A stretch of DNA of 64,000 bases, from the NCBI GenBank assembly GCA_964400735.1, contig CAYNVQ010000008.1, positions 129,529 through 193,528 on the forward strand. The letters run 5' to 3'. This document shows, piece by piece, positions 26,194-33,963 of this stretch. Source of the DNA: CAYNVQ01 sp964400735. Lineage in GTDB: Bacteria > Acidobacteriota > Aminicenantia > Aminicenantales > Aminicenantaceae. A model generated the notes under the pieces. The model did not search any database and was not told the origin of the DNA. It was given only the letters and a program-made list of their open reading frames with translations. Both the position numbers and the translations under genes were made by a program. Position 1 is the stretch's first letter. Each line of letters begins with the position of its first letter.

Positions 26194-27360
26194 ATGAGAA
26201 AAGTGGCTATTATCGGCGTCGGGCAGAGTGCCTTTATGCGCGGGTATCCAGGGTCGATCAGAGAGCTGGCCTTCGAAGGATTCAAAGAAGCTCTAAAGGA
26301 TGCCAATATAACGACCACGGATATAGATGCATCCATCGTTTGTTCGGCGCCCGAGTACGACAAGCAGCGTTCGCCATCCGGTGTGTTTGCCGAATATCTT
26401 GGGCTGACCCCCCAGCCTACCTTTTATCTGGAAAGCCTTTGCTCTTCGACCAGCATGGGGCTGCGAATGGCCTATTCCCTGATCAGATCCGGCCTCCATG
26501 AAGTCATCGCTGTAGTGGGCTTCCAGAAAATGTCGGAGATATCCTCGGCGGAATCCCAAGAAAGGATGGGACGGGGCGCGGACATCCAGTGGGAGAGTCC
26601 GTTCGGCACCATGATGCCCGCCTACTATGCCATGTTCGCCAAGGCCCATATGGAAAAATACGGAACAACCCTCGAAGATCTGGCTCTGGTGCGGGTGAAG
26701 TCGGCCACCTACGGACAGATCAACGAAAAGGCCCTTTTCCGGAAACCCGTGGCACGGGAGAATTTTTCCGATCCGGATCACTTTATGTCCGGTCCGGTCT
26801 CCAGCCCCCTCAGAGTTGGTGACTGCTGCGCCAATGCAGATGGAAGTTCCTGCCTGATCGTCGCGTCAGAGGAGAAGGCAAAGGTACTGAGTGAAAAGCC
26901 GGTATGGATTTTGGGGCTGGGAGCAGCATCGGCGAGTGTCAACATGTCGGGACGCGAAATGTTTACGGGATTATCCGTTGCCAGGCTGGCTGCACAGAAG
27001 GCCTATGAGATGGCAGGGATCAAACCGAAACATGTGGATGTGGCCGAGGTCCACGATTGTTTCACCATCTCCGAAATCATGGCTTACGAGGACCTGGGAT
27101 TTGTGGAACCCGGAGATGGAAAAAATCTGATCAGGAGCAAAGAAACCTACAAGGATGGTTTGTATCCCGTCAATGTGGACGGCGGACTGCTGTCCAAAGG
27201 CCATCCTATCGGAGCGACCGGAGGCTCTCAGATCAGGACCATCGTCCTCGAACTAAGAGGAGAGGCAGGCGAAATGCAGGTGGAGGATCCTGGGATCGGG
27301 CTGGTCCATAATATCGGGGGAGTGGGCCTTTACGGGGTGGTGACTATTTTAGGGAGATGA
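26194..27360 (+). CDS. Thiolase of the SCP-x/BbsB type
   Basis: The 388-residue product has an intact catalytic set: Cys83 (SLCSSTS), His in the EVHDCF loop and His in GHPIGATGGSQ, ending NIGGVGLYGVVTIL. The ATG at 26194 follows GAGGAGGATG; a frame extending back to 26122 overlaps the SDR gene and is rejected. The adjacent DUF35 gene (one base after its stop) is the typical partner of this thiolase class, in which the small protein is needed for activity or stability. The substrate is probably a CoA ester from aromatic or alicyclic side-chain beta-oxidation. Confidence 0.88.
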   Translation: MRKVAIIGVGQSAFMRGYPGSIRELAFEGFKEALKDANITTTDIDASIVCSAPEYDKQRSPSGVFAEYLGLTPQPTFYLESLCSSTSMGLRMAYSLIRSGLHEVIAVVGFQKMSEISSAESQERMGRGADIQWESPFGTMMPAYYAMFAKAHMEKYGTTLEDLALVRVKSATYGQINEKALFRKPVARENFSDPDHFMSGPVSSPLRVGDCCANADGSSCLIVASEEKAKVLSEKPVWILGLGAASASVNMSGREMFTGLSVARLAAQKAYEMAGIKPKHVDVAEVHDCFTISEIMAYEDLGFVEPGDGKNLIRSKETYKDGLYPVNVDGGLLSKGHPIGATGGSQIRTIVLELRGEAGEMQVEDPGIGLVHNIGGVGLYGVVTILGR

Positions 27361-27361
27361 G

Positions 27362-27799
27362 ATGATGAGCAAAAAAAAGGATATAGATGATCGATTCAAA
27401 AGATTTGGGACCGTGAGTTTCACTTCTGTCACCAAGGTGAATGATTTCATCGACCATCTGGAGCAGGGGAAGGTCATGGGGACCAAATGCAAAGAGTGCG
27501 GCGAGATCTATTTTCCTCCCCGGGCGGACTGCTTCCGATGTCTTTCCAGCGCCATGGAGTGGTTCGAAATCCAGGGCCTCGGAAAGCTTATCACCTACAG
27601 CAAATTAAAATATGCACCGGTTGGATTCGAGGATGATTTGCCTTACTATATCGCAGTCCTAGATTATGGCGATTACAAGGTTTTCGGGCGGATTGCCAGC
27701 GATGTCACGGAGGAAGAAATCAGGGTGGGTATGGAGATGAAAGCGGTCGCCAATACACTTCCCAACGGACAGTTGAATTATGTTTTTACCAAACCTTGA
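27362..27799 (+). CDS. DUF35 zinc-ribbon/OB-fold protein, thiolase partner
   Basis: The 145-residue product has a four-cysteine zinc ribbon (C-x2-C near residue 40 in KCKECGEIYFPPR and C-x2-C in DCFRCLS), then an OB-fold half with GLGKLITYSKLKYAPVGFEDDLPYYIAVLDYGDYKVFGR. This is the standard Zn-ribbon plus OB layout of DUF35 partners of thiolases and HMG-CoA synthases, including BbsA. The start is ATG at 27362 or the next codon. It is translated right after the thiolase. Confidence 0.9.
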   Translation: MMSKKKDIDDRFKRFGTVSFTSVTKVNDFIDHLEQGKVMGTKCKECGEIYFPPRADCFRCLSSAMEWFEIQGLGKLITYSKLKYAPVGFEDDLPYYIAVLDYGDYKVFGRIASDVTEEEIRVGMEMKAVANTLPNGQLNYVFTKP

Positions 27800-27840
27800 G
27801 AACGGCTCGACGGATTAAACCGGAATTTTTGGCTTTTTGA

Positions 27841-28722
27841 ATGAAGATGGGTTTGCTCAATGTCACCATGCACAGGCCTCGTGATTTGGCGGGGGCTATA
27901 AAACTGCTTGGAGAGCTGGAAGGCGCCCGGATTCTTGCCGGGGGTACAGACCTGCTCGTCGACATCAAGCAGGGATCGATCCAGGTCAAAAACCTGATAT
28001 TCATTCAGCATCTTCGGGAACTAAAAGGGATCGAGGAGGAAAAAGGAAGAATCAGGATCGGGGCCGTGGTGACACCAGGGGAGATCATAAACAATCGCTT
28101 GATTAAGCAGCACCTGCCAGCTCTTGCCGATGCAGCCCGGACCATGGCATCTCCCCAGATCCGTTCTATGGCTACAATTGGCGGGAATATCGCTAGTGCA
28201 GTCCCCTCCGCCGACTTGCCTCCTCCTTTGATAGCAGCGGATGCCACGATTATTTTGGATTGCGGTGAGCCGCGAGAGCTTCCTCTCCTTGAATTCTTTG
28301 CGGGGCCCCGGGAAACTGTCTGCGGCCCCGGTGAAGTGCTGGTGTCTGTCATGATTCCCATACCTCTTCCTCATACAGGTATTGCCTACCAAAAAATAGC
28401 GTTGCGGGAAGCCAATGCTCTTGCTGTCGCAGGAGTTGCCTCACGGCTGACTCTTAAAGGGGACAAAATAGCAAAGGCCGCTGTGGTTCTGGGGGCTGTG
28501 GCTCCCACGCCCTCATTGGCTGCAGGGGCTTCTGAGTTTCTCGTGGGCCAGGTCCCGACGGAAAGCCTGTTCAAAGAGGCTGCCGCGAGGGCCAAAAAGG
28601 AGGGAAAGCCGATCTCGGATATCAGAGGCTCTGCCTGGTATAGAGAGGATCTGATCGAGATTTTAACCCACCGGACTCTGGGCCGAGCTCTGGAACGCGC
28701 TCGGAAATATCGAGGGGAGTGA
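27841..28722 (+). CDS. FAD-binding subunit of a xanthine dehydrogenase-family molybdenum hydroxylase
   Basis: The 293-residue product has the CoxM/XdhB FAD motifs ILAGGTDLLV and TIGGNIASA-x-PSAD and a C-terminal CO-dehydrogenase flavoprotein domain. Length is normal for this subunit. The cysteine-rich insert that holds an extra [4Fe-4S] cluster in 4-hydroxybenzoyl-CoA reductase HcrB is missing: the region after TIGGN runs straight on without cysteines. So, although the context suggests an aryl-CoA reductase, the protein is of the ordinary hydroxylase type. The RBS is poor; ATG 27841 or 27847. Confidence 0.85.
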   Translation: MKMGLLNVTMHRPRDLAGAIKLLGELEGARILAGGTDLLVDIKQGSIQVKNLIFIQHLRELKGIEEEKGRIRIGAVVTPGEIINNRLIKQHLPALADAARTMASPQIRSMATIGGNIASAVPSADLPPPLIAADATIILDCGEPRELPLLEFFAGPRETVCGPGEVLVSVMIPIPLPHTGIAYQKIALREANALAVAGVASRLTLKGDKIAKAAVVLGAVAPTPSLAAGASEFLVGQVPTESLFKEAAARAKKEGKPISDIRGSAWYREDLIEILTHRTLGRALERARKYRGE

Positions 28723-28824
28723 AAGGTTTAAAAACGAGCCAAAGCGGAGGGATGGGTAAGTAAACTTTGGGCGCAAACGAATCCCTCGGATGTTCAGACT
28801 ATCCATCAATGTTGAGTTTGGACT

Positions 28825-31704
28825 ATGAATAAAGATAAGGGACAGTATAGAGTCATCACTCTCAAGGTCAATGGTGATGAAAGATCGGTTGCAGTCAAGG
28901 ATGGAGAAACCCTTCTGGATGTACTGAGGGATAAGCTGAGGCTGACCGGGACAAAAAAGGGCTGCAATCTCGGTGTCTGCGGAGCCTGTACGGTACTGGT
29001 TCATGGGGAGCCTAAAAACAGCTGTCTGCTGCTGGCCTCCTCTTGTGAAGGAGCGGAGGTCACAACCATCGAGGGGATCGCCCCTGACGGCCGACTCCAT
29101 CCTCTCCAACGCTCTTTCATCGACCATGGTGCTATCCAATGCGGCTACTGCACTCCAGGCATGATCATCAGCGCTTATTCCCTAATCAAGCGCAATCCGA
29201 ATCCCGTAAAGGAAGAGATCAAGCAGGCCCTCTCCGGGAACCTTTGCCGCTGCACCGGATATACCCGGATTATCGAAGCTGTCAAAAATTGGCGAAAATA
29301 TGAGGAAGAGGATAAACCCGCATTGATTACGGTCGACCCGGATAGATATGCCACGGTCGGTAAAAGCCTGACCCGTGTGGATGCGGCCGATAAAGTGACG
29401 GGTCGGGCCAAGTACACGGCCGATCTTTACTTTGAAAACATGCTTCATGGAAGGGTTTTGACTTCGCCCCTTGCCCATGGAAGAATTAAGTCCATCGATA
29501 CACGCAGGGCCGAGGCCTTGGAGGGAGTCAAGCTCGTCCTCACGGGTAAAGATATACCGGATATTACCTATGGTATCAGCCCTCCCCGCTATGACGAGCA
29601 TGTTTTGGCCAAGGAAAAGGTCCGACATGTGGGAGATGAGGTAGCGGCTGTGATTGCTGTCGATGAAGAGACGGCTACCAAGTCACTGGAACTCATCGAA
29701 GTGGAGTACGAGGAACTTCCAGCTATTTTCGATCCTTGGGAAGCGATAAAAGAAGGGGCTCCTCGAATCCATGATAGATACGAAAACAACATCAACACCC
29801 GTGTCGATCATCATTTCGGGGATGTGGAGAAGGGCTTTGCAGAGGCTGATCACATACGGGAAGAGAAATTTGTGGGAAGCCATGTCTACCAGAGCCCGAT
29901 CGAATCCCACGCCTCCATCGCCTTCTGGGAAAACGATGGCCACACCCTCGTTCTGGTAGCCTCAACCCAGGTTCCCCATTATCTCCAGTATATGGTGGCC
30001 CGAGTGCTGGACATTCCGCTGGGAAGGATACGGGTCATCCGTCCGCCTGTCGGAGGAGGATTCGGGGGTAAGCTCGATACCACCAGCCTAGATTTGGTCT
30101 CGGCCATCGCCTCGAAAAAGCTGGGGAGGCCAGTGAAAATGGTCTACAGCCGCCGGGAGATGTTCCTTCACGGAAGGGGAAGGCACAAGCAACATATGTC
30201 GTTTAAAATCGGCGTGAAAAAAGATGGAACTCTAACGGCTGTCCAGAACCGGATCTACCTTGACGGCGGGGCTTACACATCCTATGGGGTCATCACTGCT
30301 TATTATGCCGGAAGCATGATTCCCACTCTGTATAAAATTCCGAATTACAAATATGAAGGCTATCGAATCATGACCAACAAACCGGCCTGCGGGGCGATGA
30401 GAGGGCATGGAGCTCCTCAACCCAGGTTCGCCTTCGAATCTTTGCTGAGTATGATCGCTGACGATTTGGGGATCGACCCCATCGAAATCCGCCTGCAAAA
30501 TGCCATGGAGCCCAACACACGGACCTGCAATGACTTGTATGTCCGGAGCTGCGAGTTCCAACGGACTTTGAGAGAAGCGAGGGATAAGTCAGGATGGCGC
30601 AAGAAGTACGGTAAGCTTCCCCCTGGAAAAGGAATCGGAATTGGGTGTGGGGGATTCGTCTCCGGAGCAGGTTATGCCAAATACAGAGGCCAGGTTCAGC
30701 TCAGCTCCCAAAAAAAACTGGCACCATTCGTGAAGAAGGCTGAGTTCCCGCATTCAAATGCCATCGTGAAAGTCAGCGAGGACGGAATGGCTGCGGTCCT
30801 TCTGATTTTGGCGGCCGAGATAGGTCAGGGAGCCTTGACCGTGCTATCGCAAATGTGTGCCGAAGCGCTAGGAATCGAAATGGAAAGGGTCCGTATTCGT
30901 ACCGAAGATACCGACATCAGTCCGCTCGACCTCGGTGCTTACTCGTCCCGAACGACTCTGATGGGAGGAAATGCGGTCGTTCGAGCCAGTCAGGACGTGC
31001 TCGACAAGCTTTTGGCAGAGATGGCGAAAACGTGGGATTGCGATCCTCGAGATTTAGGAGCAAAAAACAATCGGATTTTCCACATGAAAGATGAGTCTAA
31101 GGTCATAGAATGGGCGGAGGCTGCACGCAGGTATTTCAACGACAGGGGGCCTTTGGTGGGGATAGGGTGGTATAAACCTCCGCAGGGCTTGGGAGGAGAT
31201 TACAAGGGGGCGGCCGTAGGAACCAGCCCTGCTTTTTCCTTCTCCAGCTCCGTCTGCGAGTGTTCTGTGGATAGCGAGACCGGAAAGGTGACATTGGAGA
31301 GGATCACCGATTTTCACGACTGCGGCACCCCGATCAATCCACAGGCTGTTCACGGACAGGTGGAAGGGGCTATCGTGATGGGAGCCGGGGAGACGATCAT
31401 GGAAGAAATCCTTTATGATGACAAGGGAGAAATCCTCAATCCCAACCTCCATGACTACCTGTTGATGACCATCAAAGACGCTCCCGAAATCTTCAGTGGC
31501 ATCGTCGAATCCTTCGAACCCGAAGGTCCGTATGGGGCGAAGGAGGTTGGAGAGGGAGCAACTTTGCCTGTTCTGGCTTCTGTTGCCCATGCCATAGCCA
31601 ATGCAACGGGTGTCTGGATCAAAGAGCTTCCGATCACGCCGGAAAAAATTCTTAAAGCGTTGAAGGAAGCTTCCGAATCGGGGAATAAAAGGATTTTCAA
31701 ATGA
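28825..31704 (+). CDS. Fused [2Fe-2S] and molybdopterin subunits of a xanthine dehydrogenase-family enzyme
   Basis: The 959-residue fusion protein carries residues 1-165 with two [2Fe-2S] clusters (GCNLGVCGACTVL with a later C, and CGYCTPGM with NLCRCTGY), then the molybdopterin domain with GGGFGGKLD, RGHGAPQPRFAFE, EIGQGALTVL and the active-site Glu segment GAKEVGEGATLP. Most enzymes of this family have these as separate genes. It pairs with the FAD subunit at 27841 and would hydroxylate or, in reverse, dehydroxylate an aromatic or heterocyclic ring. 4-Hydroxybenzoyl-CoA reductase is the attractive guess, but the FAD subunit lacks HcrB's extra cluster; the substrate is open. The start lacks a strong RBS. 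It overlaps the next gene by four bases. Confidence 0.88.
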   Translation: MNKDKGQYRVITLKVNGDERSVAVKDGETLLDVLRDKLRLTGTKKGCNLGVCGACTVLVHGEPKNSCLLLASSCEGAEVTTIEGIAPDGRLHPLQRSFIDHGAIQCGYCTPGMIISAYSLIKRNPNPVKEEIKQALSGNLCRCTGYTRIIEAVKNWRKYEEEDKPALITVDPDRYATVGKSLTRVDAADKVTGRAKYTADLYFENMLHGRVLTSPLAHGRIKSIDTRRAEALEGVKLVLTGKDIPDITYGISPPRYDEHVLAKEKVRHVGDEVAAVIAVDEETATKSLELIEVEYEELPAIFDPWEAIKEGAPRIHDRYENNINTRVDHHFGDVEKGFAEADHIREEKFVGSHVYQSPIESHASIAFWENDGHTLVLVASTQVPHYLQYMVARVLDIPLGRIRVIRPPVGGGFGGKLDTTSLDLVSAIASKKLGRPVKMVYSRREMFLHGRGRHKQHMSFKIGVKKDGTLTAVQNRIYLDGGAYTSYGVITAYYAGSMIPTLYKIPNYKYEGYRIMTNKPACGAMRGHGAPQPRFAFESLLSMIADDLGIDPIEIRLQNAMEPNTRTCNDLYVRSCEFQRTLREARDKSGWRKKYGKLPPGKGIGIGCGGFVSGAGYAKYRGQVQLSSQKKLAPFVKKAEFPHSNAIVKVSEDGMAAVLLILAAEIGQGALTVLSQMCAEALGIEMERVRIRTEDTDISPLDLGAYSSRTTLMGGNAVVRASQDVLDKLLAEMAKTWDCDPRDLGAKNNRIFHMKDESKVIEWAEAARRYFNDRGPLVGIGWYKPPQGLGGDYKGAAVGTSPAFSFSSSVCECSVDSETGKVTLERITDFHDCGTPINPQAVHGQVEGAIVMGAGETIMEEILYDDKGEILNPNLHDYLLMTIKDAPEIFSGIVESFEPEGPYGAKEVGEGATLPVLASVAHAIANATGVWIKELPITPEKILKALKEASESGNKRIFK

Positions 31705-32711
31705 GTCCAAAGTCGAAAAAAATCGAGACAGAACTCAAAGCATCGGAGGAGACGAACAAAGCCAAAAATCGTGCATTCGAAAAAAAATTCCTGGAGAGTG
31801 AAAAGAGGTACCAGAAGCTTCTGGAGCATCTTCCCGTGGGGGTATACCGTACCACGCCTGATGGCAAGATTGTCGAAGCCAACCAGGCGCTGGCAAACAT
31901 GTTGGGATACAAGAAACATGAAGACTTGGAAGACATCAATGTCAAAGAGCTGTATGTAAGGGAAGAGGATCGGGCGGAACATCTCAAGGAGCTGGATGCC
32001 AAGGGTACGTTTTTCGCGGAATTTAAACTGCGCCGCAAAGACGGAAAAACCATCTGGGGGAGGGATTATCCCCAGGCTGTTCTAAATGCTAAAGGAAGGA
32101 TCGAGTACTATGATGGCATTTTGGTGGACATCACCGAGCAGAAGCAGGCCGAGGAAGAATTGAAAAAGGTAAACAGGAAGCTGGAGATTTCCAATAATGA
32201 CCGGAAAAAAATGATCGAAGAGCTCCGGAGTCTTTCATTGAGAGATGACCTGACCGGTCTGTTTAATCGGCGGGGGTTTTTCACTATAGCCTCAGAATTT
32301 CTCAAGCTGGCTGACCGGAGAAAGAAAAGGATGTTTTTGCTGTTTTTAGATGTGGATAATCTCAAGAAAATAAATGACACTTTAGGCCACTTTCGAGGAG
32401 ACCAGGCGCTGATCGAAATGGCCAACTTGCTGAGAACGACTTTTCGTTGCTCTGATATCATCGGCCGGATGGGTGGGGATGAATTCGCGGTTTTTCCGCT
32501 CGAGACCACGAAAGAATGCTTGTCCGGAATCGAGGATCGGTTGAGAGAAAATATCGCAGCCTTTAATGAAGATAAAAACAATCTTTTTGAACTATCCGTC
32601 AGCATAGGCGTCTCCTTTTATGATCCCTTGCACCCCAGTTCGATCGATGAGCTTTTAGTAAGGGCCGACAAGGTGATGTATGAGGAGAAGCGCCGAAAGG
32701 GAAGAACCTGA
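31701..32711 (+). CDS. PAS-GGDEF diguanylate cyclase
   Basis: The 336-residue soluble protein has a charged N-terminus (1-30), a PAS domain (about 30-145, LPVGVYRTTPDGKIVEANQAL to YYDGILVDITEQKQ), a coiled-coil linker (145-175) and a GGDEF domain (178-336). The active motif GGDEF is intact at 258-262 and an inhibitory-site RxxD (RCSD, 249-252) lies five residues before it, so it should make cyclic di-GMP with product feedback. The start overlaps the molybdenum hydroxylase stop (ATGA), placing it in the aromatic operon. The ligand sensed by the PAS domain is unknown. Confidence 0.92.
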   Translation: MSPKSKKIETELKASEETNKAKNRAFEKKFLESEKRYQKLLEHLPVGVYRTTPDGKIVEANQALANMLGYKKHEDLEDINVKELYVREEDRAEHLKELDAKGTFFAEFKLRRKDGKTIWGRDYPQAVLNAKGRIEYYDGILVDITEQKQAEEELKKVNRKLEISNNDRKKMIEELRSLSLRDDLTGLFNRRGFFTIASEFLKLADRRKKRMFLLFLDVDNLKKINDTLGHFRGDQALIEMANLLRTTFRCSDIIGRMGGDEFAVFPLETTKECLSGIEDRLRENIAAFNEDKNNLFELSVSIGVSFYDPLHPSSIDELLVRADKVMYEEKRRKGRT

Positions 32712-32739
32712 CCCCTCCAGGTCAGCCATATCCGGCAAG

Positions 32740-33621
32740 TTATTTTTTGATGATTTCTGCCATCTGCCTTATGTATTCTGGATTCGTGCCACAGCAGCCT
32801 CCGATGAGATTGGCGCCGTTTTCGATCATCTGGGGAATGAACCGGAGATAATCCTCGATTTTTTGGGCATAGGAGACTTCTCCTTCTTGCGAAACAGAGG
32901 GTTTTCCCGCATTGGCCTGAGCGAGTATGGGTAGGGAGGTACATTCCCTGATGATTTTGACCAGATCGACCATTTCTTCGCTGTTCAGTGTGCAGTTCGT
33001 CCCGACGACAGGAACCTTCTCTTTTTCCAGATCCCGCATGCATTGAGCCACGCTGTTGCCCATGATGGTGAAGTATCCCCTGGGTCCTTTGTTGAACGTC
33101 ATGGTGACAAATACCGGTTTGTCCGTCACTTTTTTTGCCCCATGCAGGGCACAGAGTGCTTCCTGAAGGTCATACTGGGTTTCGATGAGGAGAAAGTCCA
33201 CACCCCCGTCGTTTAGGCCTCTCGCCTGCTCGGCGTAGGCCTCGATGAATGGCTCTCTTTCGTATTCTCCTGTCGGTTTCAGAAATTTTCCGATAGGCCC
33301 CATGCTTCCAGCCACGAATTTTCCCTCAGGTCTGATTTGAGTGGCGATTTCGGCTGCGGCCCTGTTCAATTCATAACATCTCTTTCCCTCGCCATAACCC
33401 TCGAGCTTTATCCTGCTCCCCCCGAAACTGTTGGTCAATACCACATCCGAACCCGCATCGTAGTAATTTTTATGAATCGTTTTGACGACATCCGGCTTTT
33501 CCACATTCCAGGTTTCGGGACAGGCTCCCTGGGGGAAACCATACGCGATCAATTCCGTTCCCATACCTCCATCGAGAAGGACTATTCCTTCTTGGATGGC
33601 ATCGAATATCGATTCGCCCAT
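32740..33621 (-). CDS. Homocysteine S-methyltransferase-family protein (MetH N-terminal/BHMT-like domain)
   Basis: The 293-residue single-domain protein has the family start (LLDGGMGTEL), the conserved VGTNCTLNS and the C-terminal GGCCGTNPEYI. Its three cysteines match the zinc-thiolate site of homocysteine methyltransferases. It lacks the pterin, cobalamin and activation domains of full MetH. It lies at the end of the CODH/ACS cluster, separated by 340 bp with a hairpin repeat, and converges with the GGDEF gene (28 bp). It could make methionine from a methyl-corrinoid protein or move methyl groups to or from the corrinoid protein. The RBS is AAAGGAGAAAG. Confidence 0.85.
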   Translation of the reverse strand: MGESIFDAIQEGIVLLDGGMGTELIAYGFPQGACPETWNVEKPDVVKTIHKNYYDAGSDVVLTNSFGGSRIKLEGYGEGKRCYELNRAAAEIATQIRPEGKFVAGSMGPIGKFLKPTGEYEREPFIEAYAEQARGLNDGGVDFLLIETQYDLQEALCALHGAKKVTDKPVFVTMTFNKGPRGYFTIMGNSVAQCMRDLEKEKVPVVGTNCTLNSEEMVDLVKIIRECTSLPILAQANAGKPSVSQEGEVSYAQKIEDYLRFIPQMIENGANLIGGCCGTNPEYIRQMAEIIKK

Positions 33622-33963
33622 TCTCTTTCTCCTTTTTTACGTGGATTATCCAGGATAATTGTGGTTAGAGGCATTTGATCATTTTCGTTTTATCCCGAAG
33701 TAACTGAAAAACTGAAGCGAGGGCGTAGGGAAGTGTCGAAGCGGCATTGAAGATTCCGACCCAACCTACCCAGCCTTCCGGAACCGCCCTTCGAGGTTAA
33801 CAATAGGGGACGTTCCATTCAGGGACACTCTATAATTTATCATTGATAAAAAGCAAATATTGAAATATAGGGTGTCCCCAAATGGGACGTCCCCATATTG
33901 TCATTTCTCTGCGTCTTGAGGCAATATTTCACTCCCTTTATTTTTAGGTGATCTCCCATTCTG
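33622..33963. other. 342-bp intergenic region with a hairpin repeat
   Basis: No gene is seen. The centre is an imperfect palindrome of 100 bp (33801-33900). The 33680-33800 half is GC-richer and featureless to me. Confidence 0.5.
33801..33900. repeat. Long imperfect palindrome, MITE/REP-like
   Basis: The left arm begins CAATAGGGGACGTTCCATTC and the right arm, reverse-complemented, begins CAATATGGGGACGTCCCATT. The arms pair over about 45 bases each with few mismatches, around an AT-rich centre (ATTTATCATTGATAAA). GGGGACGT-type ends are common in small palindromic elements mobilised by IS200/RAYT-type transposases. No such transposase gene is here. Confidence 0.6.

Noticed and set aside
27841..31704. 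Calling these genes hcrB and hcrCA (4-hydroxybenzoyl-CoA reductase)
   Set aside because: The FAD subunit lacks the cysteine-rich insert that distinguishes HcrB, so only the broader family is claimed.
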